Source: Ruegeria atlantica
GTDB lineage: Bacteria > Pseudomonadota > Alphaproteobacteria > Rhodobacterales > Rhodobacteraceae
Length of the DNA: 64,000 nucleotides
Assembly (NCBI RefSeq): GCF_013033965.1
Contig: NZ_WQFE01000004.1
Coordinates: 372,001 to 436,000 of the forward strand
Direction of reading: 5' to 3'
The position numbers and the translations under genes were made by a program. Below, one piece after another: positions 54,055-63,316 of the stretch (positions within the stretch are counted from its first letter, which is position 1; each line of letters starts with the position of its first letter). The notes beneath the pieces are model-generated. The model searched no databases, was not told the DNA's origin, and was given only the letters and a program-made list of their open reading frames with translations.

Positions 54055-56118
54055 TCAATAGGCGACGGATGGCAGCCAGGTGGCGAGAGTGGGCCACAGG
54101 AAGACAAGCGCCAGCCCGGTCAATTGCAGCAAGACAAACGGAATGATGCCCTTGTAGATATGCGTCAGTTTTATCTCGGGCGGGCAGACGCCCTTGAGAT
54201 AGAACAACGCGAACCCCACAGGCGGCGTCAGGAAGCTGGTTTGCAGCGTCACCGCCACCAGAATGACAAACCACACCAGCGCCGGTTCATCCAGTACGCC
54301 GAAACCTGGGACGTCGATGCCCAGCCCATTTACGATGGGGCGCATCAGGGGCAGCACGATCAGCGTGATCTCGATCCAGTCCAGAACAAAGCCCAGCAGG
54401 AAGACGATGAACAGGATGAACAGGATCGTGCCATTGGCCCCAAACCCGGTGGACTGCACGACATGCTCAATCAACTCATCCCCACCGAGTTCCCGCAGGA
54501 CATAGGAAAATACGGTCGCGCCTAAGAAGATCGCAAAGATGTAGGCGGTGGTGTTGAAGGTCGAAACCAGCACGTTCCACAGCTTGGCGAAGGTCAATTT
54601 GCGGTATCCCAAAGCCAGCAAAGTGGCACCCAGCGCGCCAATGCCCGAGGCTTCGGTTGGCGTGGTCAGACCCGCAAAGATCGAGCCCAGCACGGCGAGG
54701 ATCAACATCAGCGTTGGGATAACGGCGATTAGCACGTCCTTGACGGCGGCCCAGTCGGGGGCTTTTGCACCTTCGGGCACCGGGGCTGCATCGCGCTTCA
54801 CCAGCGCGAGGATGAAGATATAGGTCAGGTAGAGGCCACCGATGATCACGCCCGGGAAGACAGCGGCCATGAACAGATCACCGACAGACAGAGCCATCTG
54901 GTCTGCCATGATCACCAGCATGATTGAAGGCGGTATCAGGATGCCCAGCGTGCCAGAGGCTGAAACCACCCCAGCGGCCAGCGTGGGCTGATACTTCTGC
55001 TGCATCATTGACGGCAACGAAAGAACGCCCAGCAGAACCACAGACGCACCGATGATGCCAGTTGAGGCCGCCAGTATAATCCCGATCAGGGTCACGGTGA
55101 TGGCCAGCCCCCCGCGCACGGTGCCGAAAAGGCGCTGCATTGAGGACATCAAACGCTCAGCCACACCGGATTCGTCCAACATCAGGCCCATGAAGATGAA
55201 CATCGGCAGGGCCACCAGAACCGCGTTCGACATTGTGGCATAGATCCGGTTCACCACCGCTCCGAGGGTCAGGTAATCGAGCCCGGTAAAGGTGCTCTCA
55301 AGCCCTGTCCAAAGCATCAGATCGTTGTCGAACAGATAGGCCAACCCGCAATAGGCAACGCCCACACCGGCCAGCACCCAGGCCACAGGATATCCGGTAA
55401 AAAGTAGCGCAATGAATGTCAGGAACATCGCGATGACCAGCTTTTCCTCGGTTGTTTCAACCAGGAAAGTCAGGCCAATACAGACAGCGGCAAAAACGGC
55501 CAGCACCAGAAGGATTCGGCGCAGCGGTGCACCTTCACGTTCCGCGGCCGGTCCGTACATCAGCGCGTGCCCGTCATGGATCAACCGCGCCAGTGCGGCC
55601 AAGCCCAGCAGAACAAAACTGATCGGAATGACTGCCTTGAAGGCCCAGCGCGCAGGCAGACCAGTGGGGCTGTCCGAGCGCTCGCTGACGCGGAAGCTTT
55701 CGTAAAAATAGTCGTACCCCTGATCGATCATCAGATAGATGAACGGAGTCAGCAGGGTCAGGATGCCGATCACCTCTATCACTCGCTGCGCGCGACGGGA
55801 GAGTTGCATGTGCAAAACGTCAACGCGCACATGGCTGTCTGTGATCAAGGCATAGGATATGCCGATCATCGTCACGATGCCGTAGAAATGCCACTGAATC
55901 TCGTCCAGTTTGGGATAGTTCTGGCTGAACAGATAGCGCAGCGAGACCTGGCTGAAGATCGCGGCCATCAAAAGGACATTGGCCCACATCACCACATGCC
56001 CGACGGCTTTTACGCCAGTATCAATAGCAACGGCGATTTTTTGGCGGTCGGTTTCGGGGTGCTCCAGGATGCCTTCATAGGCTTCGACCGGATCATTGAG
56101 GTTCTTTTGCGTGGCCAT
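54055..56118 (-). CDS. TRAP transporter fused small and large membrane subunits (DctQ-DctM)
   Basis: A 687-residue fusion of the two membrane subunits of a tripartite ATP-independent periplasmic transporter. Residues 1-195 are the DctQ part (four helices); 210-687 the DctM part with helices and LALPMFIFMGLMLDESGVAERL, GTLGILIPPSIMLVIMADQ and FLTPPVGFALFYLKG. It uses sodium or proton gradients with a substrate-binding protein. The operon position with lldD and dld suggests lactate or a related 2-hydroxy or 2-oxo acid. Confidence 0.92.
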   Translation of the reverse strand: MATQKNLNDPVEAYEGILEHPETDRQKIAVAIDTGVKAVGHVVMWANVLLMAAIFSQVSLRYLFSQNYPKLDEIQWHFYGIVTMIGISYALITDSHVRVDVLHMQLSRRAQRVIEVIGILTLLTPFIYLMIDQGYDYFYESFRVSERSDSPTGLPARWAFKAVIPISFVLLGLAALARLIHDGHALMYGPAAEREGAPLRRILLVLAVFAAVCIGLTFLVETTEEKLVIAMFLTFIALLFTGYPVAWVLAGVGVAYCGLAYLFDNDLMLWTGLESTFTGLDYLTLGAVVNRIYATMSNAVLVALPMFIFMGLMLDESGVAERLMSSMQRLFGTVRGGLAITVTLIGIILAASTGIIGASVVLLGVLSLPSMMQQKYQPTLAAGVVSASGTLGILIPPSIMLVIMADQMALSVGDLFMAAVFPGVIIGGLYLTYIFILALVKRDAAPVPEGAKAPDWAAVKDVLIAVIPTLMLILAVLGSIFAGLTTPTEASGIGALGATLLALGYRKLTFAKLWNVLVSTFNTTAYIFAIFLGATVFSYVLRELGGDELIEHVVQSTGFGANGTILFILFIVFLLGFVLDWIEITLIVLPLMRPIVNGLGIDVPGFGVLDEPALVWFVILVAVTLQTSFLTPPVGFALFYLKGVCPPEIKLTHIYKGIIPFVLLQLTGLALVFLWPTLATWLPSVAY

Positions 56119-56186
56119 GGGTAATCCTCGCTCAGTTGACCGGCGCGGGCGCGGTCAAGGGAATGCAGGTTCAAAATCCTGATAGT

Positions 56187-56216
56187 GTCCGAGGCAGAGT
56201 TACCCCTGCCCCGGAC
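56187..56216 (-). promoter_or_regulatory. Hairpin between the TRAP binding protein and membrane genes
   Basis: GTCCG-A-GGCAG (56187-56197) pairs with CTGCC-C-CGGAC (56206-56216) with one internal mismatch. It lies in the 114-base gap between dctP and dctQM. Such stem-loops commonly stabilise the upstream binding-protein mRNA or attenuate the downstream genes; no T-run was seen. Confidence 0.45.
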
Positions 56217-56232
56217 GCGTCAGCAAGTCAGG

Positions 56233-57282
56233 TTACTGACGGGGGAGGAACGCGTTGGTTTTCCACAGGGCATAGCCGTCGCGGAACTCGTTCATGTCGG
56301 ACAGAACCTTGGCAAAGAAGGCATCGTTGGCGGCCTCTTCGGCGGCAACCTCATCCCAGGTGGTGCGGAAAGTATCCAGCATCTCGGGCGACCATTGTTT
56401 GATGGTGACGCCGTTGTTTTCGACGTTGTCGATCAGGGCCGCGTGCTGAATGGCCTCACCTTCGGCAAAACTGTCGGCCATCGACGCCTTGCAGGCGTTT
56501 TCGATGATCGCCTTGTGCTGCTCGCTGGTCTCTGCCCAGACATCCTTGTTGATCATCAACTCGAACACGGTCGCCTGCTGGTGCCAGCCGGGGAAATAGT
56601 TGAACTTGACCAGTTTATGAAAGCCCAGACGCGCGTCGATGGCTGGCATCGAAAACTCGGTTGCGTCGATGGCGCCTTTTTCAAGCGCGGGGAAAATCTC
56701 ACCGCCCGGCAGCAACGAGGTTGCGACACCCAGTTTCTGCATGACCTTACCGCCCAGACCAAAGAAGCGCATTTTCAGGCCGTTCAGATCGTCCGGAGAA
56801 TTGATCTCGGTCGCGAACCAGCCGGACGTTTCCGGGGCGATGACCGCGCAGGGGATGACATGGACGTTATAGCCCGCCTGATCGTACATCTCCTGATACA
56901 GCGACATGCCGTTACCGTAGTAAAGCCACGCCATGTATTCGCCAGCCTCGGGTCCGAACGGAACGGCCGAGAACAGGGGCGCCGCCGGGATCTTGCCCGC
57001 CCAGTAACCGGCGGTGGTATAGCCTGAATTGATCTTGCCGGTGGACACTGCATCGAGAATTTCAAAAGGCGGGACCAGCTTGCCCGGCTCATACACCTTC
57101 ATCTTCAGCGTTCCGCCGGACATCAGGTCAAGCTGTTCGGCAACACGTGGGATTGGTGAGCCAAGGCCCGGCAGTTCGGTCGAAAACGCAATCGGGGTTT
57201 TCAGCAGCAGCTTATCAGCGGCAACCGCAGGCGCCGCCATCAAGCTCGCCGCCACGGCAAGGCTCGTCAGGGTCTTTTTCAT
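56233..57282 (-). CDS. TRAP transporter substrate-binding protein (DctP family)
   Basis: A 349-residue periplasmic binding protein with signal peptide (cleavage near AVA-ADK). It resembles the TakP-like group that binds 2-oxo or 2-hydroxy acids with a metal, shown by GGEIFPALEKGAIDATEF and KINSGYTTAGYWAGK. With lldD and dld this points to lactate. ATG 57282 is the signal-peptide start. First gene of the lactate operon, driven from the shared gap with the GntR regulator. Confidence 0.92.
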   Translation of the reverse strand: MKKTLTSLAVAASLMAAPAVAADKLLLKTPIAFSTELPGLGSPIPRVAEQLDLMSGGTLKMKVYEPGKLVPPFEILDAVSTGKINSGYTTAGYWAGKIPAAPLFSAVPFGPEAGEYMAWLYYGNGMSLYQEMYDQAGYNVHVIPCAVIAPETSGWFATEINSPDDLNGLKMRFFGLGGKVMQKLGVATSLLPGGEIFPALEKGAIDATEFSMPAIDARLGFHKLVKFNYFPGWHQQATVFELMINKDVWAETSEQHKAIIENACKASMADSFAEGEAIQHAALIDNVENNGVTIKQWSPEMLDTFRTTWDEVAAEEAANDAFFAKVLSDMNEFRDGYALWKTNAFLPRQ

Positions 57283-57631
57283 GAAATCTCCTCCAGGGTC
57301 GGTCGGACGCGCTGTCCGATGAATGTGTGACGCCAGACGTTCAGCGCCCACATTGGTAAATAAAGTTTACCATATAAATCAGTCAACAACTTTATTTACC
57401 AATGGGTCGCTCAGTTTAAGCCTTGATTGGGCGCGTGGTGCGTTAGCTCGAGAACTGAGCAGCAGAGAGTTCTCGGCGAACAAACTCGTCTTTTTTGTTT
57501 ACTGATAGCCAGTTGCGCTTCCAAAACCCGTAGACTTGCCCCAGAAAGTCAGTTGTTGAAAAATATGCAATCAAAGGTTACTTTTATTTACCAAATAGGT
57601 TCTGAAATCTACTTCGGAGAGGCAAACCACG
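57283..57631. promoter_or_regulatory. Divergent control region with three copies of TGGTAAATAAA
   Basis: This 349-base gap holds three exact copies of TGGTAAATAAA: 57354-57364 (plus strand), 57391-57401 (minus) and 57583-57593 (minus). The first is part of a near-perfect palindrome, TGGTAAA (57354-57360) and TTTACCA (57366-57372) with a five-base spacer. The third ends 38 bases before the regulator start. No gene or other structure was seen. They are the likely operators of the adjacent GntR regulator; consensus FadR/GntR sites are of the TGGT-N-ACCA type. Confidence 0.7.
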
Positions 57632-58414
57632 ATGAACACGACTGCGATTTTTGAACCAATCGGACACGAATCACTCTCGGATGCGGTGGTGGCTCAGATT
57701 GAAGATCTGATTGCCTCGGGGATCCTCAAACAGGGCCGAAAGCTGCCATCGGAACGCGATCTGGCGGAAACTCTGCGCGTCTCCCGTCCCAAACTACGTG
57801 AGGCGCTAGCGGTTCTCGAAGAACGCGGTCTGGTGACGACACAGCATGGGGAAGGCACTTTTGTGGCGGCGTTGACGGGCAGTGCCATGCTCCCTGCCCT
57901 GCTGGCGCTGTACGAACGCCATGAACCTGCGTTTTTCGACTATCTCGAATATCGACGCGAACAAGAGGGTTTTGCCGCCAAATTAGCCGCGCGACGGGCG
58001 ACCAAGGCGGATAAAGAACGGATTACCGAAATCCTGGCCGAGGATGAGCGTGCCTGGCGCGAGAAGGAGACATTGGCCTCACGAGAGGCTGACTTTGCCC
58101 TGCACGCCGCAATTGTGGACGCCAGTCAGAACGCGACCCTTATTCACATGATGGCTTCGATCTACGAGCTCACCCGCCAGGGTGTCTTCTACAACCGTGA
58201 TTTCCTGAAAACCATCGACGGCACAGGTAAGCTTTTGATGGAACAGCATCGCGATCTTGGAGTGGCGGTCATCGAAGGTGACGAGGCCCGCGCGGAAAAG
58301 GCCGCCCATGACCACATCGACTTTGTCGAGGAGTCATTCAAGCTGGGTATCGAAAGACGCCGTCGCGAGGCAATGGCCGAAAAGCGCCGTATTCTGTCGG
58401 ATCCAAAAGCCTGA
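57632..58414 (+). CDS. GntR/FadR-family transcriptional regulator, probably of the lactate operon
   Basis: A 260-residue regulator: winged helix-turn-helix in residues 13-77 (LPSERDLAETLRVSRPKLREAL) and an all-helical FadR-type effector domain (residues 90-235) with probable metal-binding His in FALHAAIVDAS. Divergent from the lactate transporter genes and 349 bases away, the typical PdhR/LldR setting, so lactate or pyruvate is the likely effector. ATG 57632 follows GGAGAGG. The name lldR is a role inference only. Confidence 0.88.
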   Translation: MNTTAIFEPIGHESLSDAVVAQIEDLIASGILKQGRKLPSERDLAETLRVSRPKLREALAVLEERGLVTTQHGEGTFVAALTGSAMLPALLALYERHEPAFFDYLEYRREQEGFAAKLAARRATKADKERITEILAEDERAWREKETLASREADFALHAAIVDASQNATLIHMMASIYELTRQGVFYNRDFLKTIDGTGKLLMEQHRDLGVAVIEGDEARAEKAAHDHIDFVEESFKLGIERRRREAMAEKRRILSDPKA

Positions 58415-58461
58415 TTGTTTATCGGCACCACGACGAAACCCGTCAGGCGTGGCACAAGCCC

Positions 58462-59283
58462 CTACTTTCCAACGATCTCAATTGTGTAATCGCGGCGGGC
58501 TGTGGCAGGCGGTGGCTGAAAAGGCGCGGCAGCGCGCACCTGGGCCAAAGCCACCTGATCCAACCGTTTTGACCCCGAGCTGCGCGTGACCCTGACACTA
58601 AGCAGTGCGCCCGTGTCTCCAATCCGAAAACTGACCAACGCCGCGCCACGGATGTTAACGCTTTTGCGCCGGGCGCGAGTGATTTTGCGTTTCACGTGTC
58701 CTGCATAGTTGCTGGCTTCGGCGTTACCCTGCCCGGCCGACTTGGATTTGGTCTTTTTTGCGGTAGCCGCGCCTTCGCTCGTTTGCCCCGAGGCGTTGCC
58801 TTTCTTCGCATTTTTTTCAGAATTTCCTGCCTGCGATGCGACCTGATCGACCTTTTGGGGCGTCTGCTCTGCGCTTTTCTTCGCAGGTGTTTGTGATACG
58901 ATCTTGGTTTTTGCGGCGGCCTTAGCGGCCGCAGCCTTCTGAGCCGTTTCAGGCGTTTGTTGAGTCGTCACCGCAGCCGCCTGGGCGCTGCTTGGTGCGA
59001 CCGGGCTGAGTGGCTGTGGCACGACCGCCTGAGGCTGAGTTGGGCTGATCGCTGTTTGTTGCAGCGTTGGCGTCACAGGTGGCTTATGCGCGACGGCGGG
59101 TGTCGATGCGGTCGCCCCGGTCACATAGTCCTTGAAGGAATCCCCAAGTGCAGCAACCTCGCCCGAACCGCCGCCTTCAACATGCACCGTTTCACCAGCG
59201 GAAAAGTCATGCAAGGCAAGAACGTGAGAGGCTGCGGCCAATGCCACGGTAGAAACTGCAACGACGCGGGATCGAGGTATCAT
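58462..59283 (-). CDS. tonB: Energy-transducing TonB protein
   Basis: A 273-residue protein linking the inner-membrane proton motive force to outer-membrane receptors. A hydrophobic N-terminus (residues 7-24) is followed by a long flexible Ala-Gln-Pro-Lys region and the C-terminal TonB domain from about residue 195 (VKRKITRARRKSVNIRGAAL, then APFQPPP). It overlaps exbD by four bases and is the last gene of the heme operon. Confidence 0.9.
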   Translation of the reverse strand: MIPRSRVVAVSTVALAAASHVLALHDFSAGETVHVEGGGSGEVAALGDSFKDYVTGATASTPAVAHKPPVTPTLQQTAISPTQPQAVVPQPLSPVAPSSAQAAAVTTQQTPETAQKAAAAKAAAKTKIVSQTPAKKSAEQTPQKVDQVASQAGNSEKNAKKGNASGQTSEGAATAKKTKSKSAGQGNAEASNYAGHVKRKITRARRKSVNIRGAALVSFRIGDTGALLSVRVTRSSGSKRLDQVALAQVRAAAPFQPPPATARRDYTIEIVGK

Positions 59284-59675
59284 TTCAATCCCCTTTCGGT
59301 GACCACATAGACTCTTTTTGCGCCCAGCGCGCGCAAGCTATCACTGACCTCTTTCAGCCGAACCGCAGGCAATGTTCGATCTGGAATAACGCGAACATTG
59401 TCCAGCGGCAGGTTGATCGACGCGCGTTCCACATACGCTTCGACACCGGTAAGTTCGGCACCCCGGTATTCCAGCGTGCCATCGCCACGGATGACCAACG
59501 CATCCGGTGGCTCGCGGCCCTCCAAGTCGCTGGTTTCCACCAGCTTCACCGATTGGCTCAGCGGCGGTGCAAGAGTGCCTGCGATCATGAAAAAGATGAG
59601 CATCAGAAAGACGACATTGATCAGCGCAATCGTTGGCTCTCGACCCTGATTTGACTGGCGTTTTAATTGAATCAT
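59280..59675 (-). CDS. exbD: ExbD/TolR biopolymer transport protein (second copy)
   Basis: A 131-residue single-pass membrane protein with the conserved membrane aspartate region replaced by PTIALINVVFLMLIFFM and a periplasmic domain (LPLDNVRVIPDRTLPAVRLKEV). It is the second of two adjacent exbD genes and overlaps both neighbours by four bases. The canonical Asp in the membrane segment (as in SLIDVIFLLL of the first copy) is Asn here, so this copy may be structural rather than proton-conducting. Confidence 0.87.
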   Translation of the reverse strand: MIQLKRQSNQGREPTIALINVVFLMLIFFMIAGTLAPPLSQSVKLVETSDLEGREPPDALVIRGDGTLEYRGAELTGVEAYVERASINLPLDNVRVIPDRTLPAVRLKEVSDSLRALGAKRVYVVTERGLK

Positions 59676-60043
59676 CCGATCACCTGCGCGCGCAATTGGT
59701 CGATGCCCTTCAGCACCGAAAGCAGATCGATCAACTGTTGGGAGGTTGCGTTCTGTCCCAAACTGATCAGCACGGTCTGAGACTTACCGGCCTCTAACGC
59801 GGCAGCAACGTCATCGAACGCTGCAGGAGTTCCATCCACCAGAATTCGGTCAGCTTCGAGCTTGACAAAACGGATCGCCCGGTCGGTTTCTGCGCCCCCG
59901 GCGGCAGCGGTGGCAAATTCGATTTCGCCATATTTGGAGAACGTCGACGTCAGCATGAAGAACAACAACAGCAGAAAGATGACGTCAATCAGAGACGTCA
60001 TCGACAAGCGCCTGCGCCGTTTTCTGCGGAAGTTAAGTGCCAT
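59672..60043 (-). CDS. exbD: ExbD/TolR biopolymer transport protein (first copy)
   Basis: A 123-residue protein whose membrane helix MTSLIDVIFLLLLFFMLTS contains the essential proton-channel Asp (SLID). A basic N-terminus and periplasmic domain complete the family layout. ATG 60043 overlaps the exbB end by 11 bases. Together with exbB it powers TonB. Confidence 0.92.
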   Translation of the reverse strand: MALNFRRKRRRRLSMTSLIDVIFLLLLFFMLTSTFSKYGEIEFATAAAGGAETDRAIRFVKLEADRILVDGTPAAFDDVAAALEAGKSQTVLISLGQNATSQQLIDLLSVLKGIDQLRAQVIG

Positions 60044-60701
60044 GGGCGAAAACCGGCTGTGGCGTTTGATCCGTCCCAAGCGCATCCTCGGCATACCCCG
60101 GTGCAAACACCGTTCTCAAAGCACGGTTGGCAAAGGTGCGTTCTCTGTTCATGCGTGCCTCGAACCATGTCAGAACCATCGAGGTCGGCATGGCAACCGC
60201 AAGGCCGGCGGCGGTCGTCAATAAAGCCACCCAGATACCACCGGCCAGTAACGAAGGATCAACGGAATTGCCCGCCCCTTGCAACGTCTGGAAAGCTTCG
60301 ATCATACCCATGACCGTCCCGAACAGGCCCAGAAGCGGCGCAAGTTGAGCGACCATATCGAGGACGTTGAACCCCTGCTCAAGTTGCGTAAATCGCGCTT
60401 CGGCTTCGGCGTCGGTGCGTTCGGACAGAGTGCGATCCTCGCCCGATAAGGCCATAGCGATCACCGGGGCCAGATAGCTGCGGCTTTTGTTCAGATGCGC
60501 CCTGGTCTCGGCAAGGTCCTTGCGGTCCCACGCCTCAATGGCTCGCGAAAGCTCAATATGACGACCGACACCCGCAGCGCGGAACTGCCAGAGTTTGTAC
60601 AGAACCAGCGAGAGCGTAGCGATCGAAGTCACGATCAGGATGGCAACAACCGGCCCACCCAATTCAAGAATTTCCGATACTTTCCCAAAAACTGCGTCCA
60701 T
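60033..60701 (-). CDS. exbB: ExbB/TolQ proton channel protein
   Basis: A 222-residue membrane protein with three helices and the motif PLLGLFGTVMGMIEAF, plus GGIWVALLTTAAGLAVAMP, the ExbB channel signature. ATG 60701 is preceded by GGGTGAAG; a TTG at 60713 was rejected. It starts four bases after the stop of the preceding secreted-protein gene and overlaps exbD. Confidence 0.95.
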   Translation of the reverse strand: MDAVFGKVSEILELGGPVVAILIVTSIATLSLVLYKLWQFRAAGVGRHIELSRAIEAWDRKDLAETRAHLNKSRSYLAPVIAMALSGEDRTLSERTDAEAEARFTQLEQGFNVLDMVAQLAPLLGLFGTVMGMIEAFQTLQGAGNSVDPSLLAGGIWVALLTTAAGLAVAMPTSMVLTWFEARMNRERTFANRALRTVFAPGYAEDALGTDQTPQPVFAHGT

Positions 60702-60705
60702 AACT

Positions 60706-61152
60706 TCACCCAATCACTTCGGTTTCAAGACGGCTTTTGAGCGTGAGCCCAGACATGCAGGCATCTGCCATATCGGATTGGGTCTCACATTCCTGCACGC
60801 CGTTGATCAGAACCCGGCTGATTTGATCACAGGCCATGTCATTGAACTGGAACTGACGCACACGGGGTTTGCCCGAGGGCAATTCGGCAAAGTCCAGCAA
60901 TGTCAGAAGGGCCACCTGGCCTTCGGCACCGAAAAGAACAGTCTCGTAGACCGCGCCTTCAATATCGATCTCATAGGCGTTTTCAGCAACAAAGCTTAGC
61001 AAACAGCCTTCGCCTTTTGCCTCGCTGCTGCTGAGCTCGATGGACACGCCGCCGCGCTTTTGTGTTTCCTGTGCGCCGGCAATCCCTGCCCCCAAAATTG
61101 GGAACAGGGTCAGCAGGACCACCCGAGCACTTCTTGTTATGGATATTCGCAT
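60706..61152 (-). CDS. Small secreted protein in the heme-uptake operon
   Basis: A 148-residue protein with a signal peptide (cleavage near AGA-QET). The mature part has four cysteines (GEGCLLSF, MACDQI, QECETQ, DACMSG) that could form two disulfides, and a strand-rich middle with YEIDIEGAVYETVLFG. No family recognised. It lies 20 bases downstream of the receptor gene and four bases before exbB, so it is part of the same operon; a periplasmic heme-trafficking helper is a guess from position only. Confidence 0.7.
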   Translation of the reverse strand: MRISITRSARVVLLTLFPILGAGIAGAQETQKRGGVSIELSSSEAKGEGCLLSFVAENAYEIDIEGAVYETVLFGAEGQVALLTLLDFAELPSGKPRVRQFQFNDMACDQISRVLINGVQECETQSDMADACMSGLTLKSRLETEVIG

Positions 61153-61172
61153 GACTGGTCCTTTCGTATGGA

Positions 61173-63203
61173 TCAGAAGGTTTTTGCCAGGGTCAGCTTG
61201 AAGTTCCGGCCCGGTGAGTTGCGGGTCGAAAGGTTCGGCAAGTAGTTCTTGTCAAAGATGTTCTCGACGCCTGCGCGAACTTCGAAACCCTGAAACGCGC
61301 CTTCCTGCGGCAGATAGGTCGCGCGCAAGGTGTTCACGCCATAACCCGCGACCGGATCTCCGCTAGAGTCGGTGCCGGATTTTGCCCCGAACAGCTCCCA
61401 GCTGACGTCCAGAGTTTCGCCAAAGCGTTTGCCGACTGTTACCCGCGCCGAGTCTGTCGGCTCGTTCCGCCATGGTGAGTCCACGCCAAGCGAGCTGGTT
61501 TCGGTCCCTTTGACGATGTTTGCGTTGAAGTCGACATAGTACCCAGCCGCGCTGGCATAAGATGCCTCGATTTCGACGCCTTTCGTTTCAACTTCCTGCA
61601 GTGGGCGCGAAGGCCGGCCAGACACGTAAGACGTGATGTCCCACAGATCTGTCTTGTAGAAATTGACCTTGGCACGGACTACGTCGCCTGCAGCAAAAAC
61701 GTCGCCGCGGTTATACGAGAACCCTGCTTCCCATGTGCGCGACTTTTCAGGCTGCGTCATGTATGCGGGCGTGCCCAGATCGTCGATGATTGGCAGGTTT
61801 TCCGTGTACGCACCGCTGCCGAACACGGCAAAGCCGCTGGCAAACTCGTACCGTGCGGACAATCCGCCCATCAACGCGTTGTTGTCGTAACTTGCATTAC
61901 GCGGTGCCGGCGCATCACCGTCGCCCTTGATGTCCTGAGTTTCGTACCGGATCGCAGGGGTGATGGTCAGCTGATCGCCGATCTGGATATCGTCCACGGC
62001 AAACAGTGCGACACGGCGATCAGTGCCACCGGGGGCCGAGGGTGCGTCCAGACGCTCACGATTGATGAACTCGATCCCGGCGCGCAGGTCGTGCGATGCA
62101 ATGCCAGTCTGGAAGTACGACGTATTCTTGATCGTCAGCTTGGTTGTTTCATAGTTGTGGGTCGCATCGGCCAGCCCGCGAATGCTTGGAAAGAATGGCG
62201 TCCCTTCCAGGCTTGAGGATCCCGGAACGTAAGAGCTGTCAATCTCCTGCTCCGAATAGCTGAGGTTTACGTCCAGATCGATCAGGTCGTTGCCCGCCGG
62301 GCGGTACTGATACCGCAGAATGCCGATTTTCGTTTCGATATCGCGGTCTACGTTGCCAAAAGAATCCGATGTTGTGCCGAACGAGTCATACGGCACATCT
62401 CGTTCTTCCGACGTGGACTGGTTGTAGGACGCAGTGATCGAGTGCTCGAGGTCATCGCCAAAGCTGTATTTTCCCTTAGCCAATAGAGATGGCAGCGTGA
62501 ACGCGCTGTTACCAATCGTGTCCCCGTTTCCATCCTTCTGATCGTCCTGATCGCGATAGGTGTAGTTGAACAGGAATTCAGTCTGGCGGTTTGGCTGCCA
62601 TGCCAGGATGGACGACGACGCAAAGCCGCTTCCGTTGGAATACCCTTCCAGCGTTTGACGGAAACGGAAGCCCGGCTCACCTCCGGTGAAGTCCGACGCG
62701 TCCTTGGTTTCCAACTGAACGACGCCCCCGACCACACCCGAGCCATACTCAAACGACCCGACCGTACCGCGGATGACCGAAACGCTTTTGTATAGCTGCG
62801 GATCAGTGAAAAGCTGATTGCCGATCCGATACAGCTCTTCCGCGCCGGTCGTCGCCCCATCGACAAGGATCAACACTTTTTGGTCGGTCCCAAACGTGCC
62901 GTTGGCTCCAAACCCACGAATATTGATCCCCGAGCCCTGCGGTGTTGAACCGTTGACCAGCGTCACACCAGGCACAGTGTCGATCAGTTCAGCAACGGTG
63001 TTGGCCTGACGGTCGTTGATCTCTACCTGATCAATATTGGTAATCGGCACGGCAGTATCCGTCTGGATTTCCCGCTTACTCTCACCCAGTTCCAACGTAC
63101 CCAGGAAGCCTTCATCCTGTTCCTGTGCCGAAGCACCAGCCGCAATCATGCTTAGGCACGACACCGTACCCAGCAACCCCATCTTTTGAACACGCGAACG
63201 CAT
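61173..63203 (-). CDS. TonB-dependent outer-membrane heme receptor
   Basis: A 676-residue beta-barrel receptor. Signal peptide (cleavage near ASA-QEQ), plug domain with TAVPITNIDQVEINDRQANT and the barrel ending NIFDKNYLPNLSTRNSPGR and a final aromatic (LAKTF). The family resembles hemoglobin/heme receptors (HmuR, HemR type). Placement beside hmuS and tonB-exbBD supports heme as substrate. First gene of the operon; its promoter lies in the gap with hmuS. Confidence 0.93.
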   Translation of the reverse strand: MRSRVQKMGLLGTVSCLSMIAAGASAQEQDEGFLGTLELGESKREIQTDTAVPITNIDQVEINDRQANTVAELIDTVPGVTLVNGSTPQGSGINIRGFGANGTFGTDQKVLILVDGATTGAEELYRIGNQLFTDPQLYKSVSVIRGTVGSFEYGSGVVGGVVQLETKDASDFTGGEPGFRFRQTLEGYSNGSGFASSSILAWQPNRQTEFLFNYTYRDQDDQKDGNGDTIGNSAFTLPSLLAKGKYSFGDDLEHSITASYNQSTSEERDVPYDSFGTTSDSFGNVDRDIETKIGILRYQYRPAGNDLIDLDVNLSYSEQEIDSSYVPGSSSLEGTPFFPSIRGLADATHNYETTKLTIKNTSYFQTGIASHDLRAGIEFINRERLDAPSAPGGTDRRVALFAVDDIQIGDQLTITPAIRYETQDIKGDGDAPAPRNASYDNNALMGGLSARYEFASGFAVFGSGAYTENLPIIDDLGTPAYMTQPEKSRTWEAGFSYNRGDVFAAGDVVRAKVNFYKTDLWDITSYVSGRPSRPLQEVETKGVEIEASYASAAGYYVDFNANIVKGTETSSLGVDSPWRNEPTDSARVTVGKRFGETLDVSWELFGAKSGTDSSGDPVAGYGVNTLRATYLPQEGAFQGFEVRAGVENIFDKNYLPNLSTRNSPGRNFKLTLAKTF

Positions 63204-63316
63204 TTCTGTCCCTTCGAAACGTTAAGAGGACCGGAAATGCTTGCTCCGTGCTGGCTTGGTCAGTCTTTTTTGATTTTTGGAATCGCCTTTTTTGGCGACT
63301 TGTGCTCGTTAATTAA

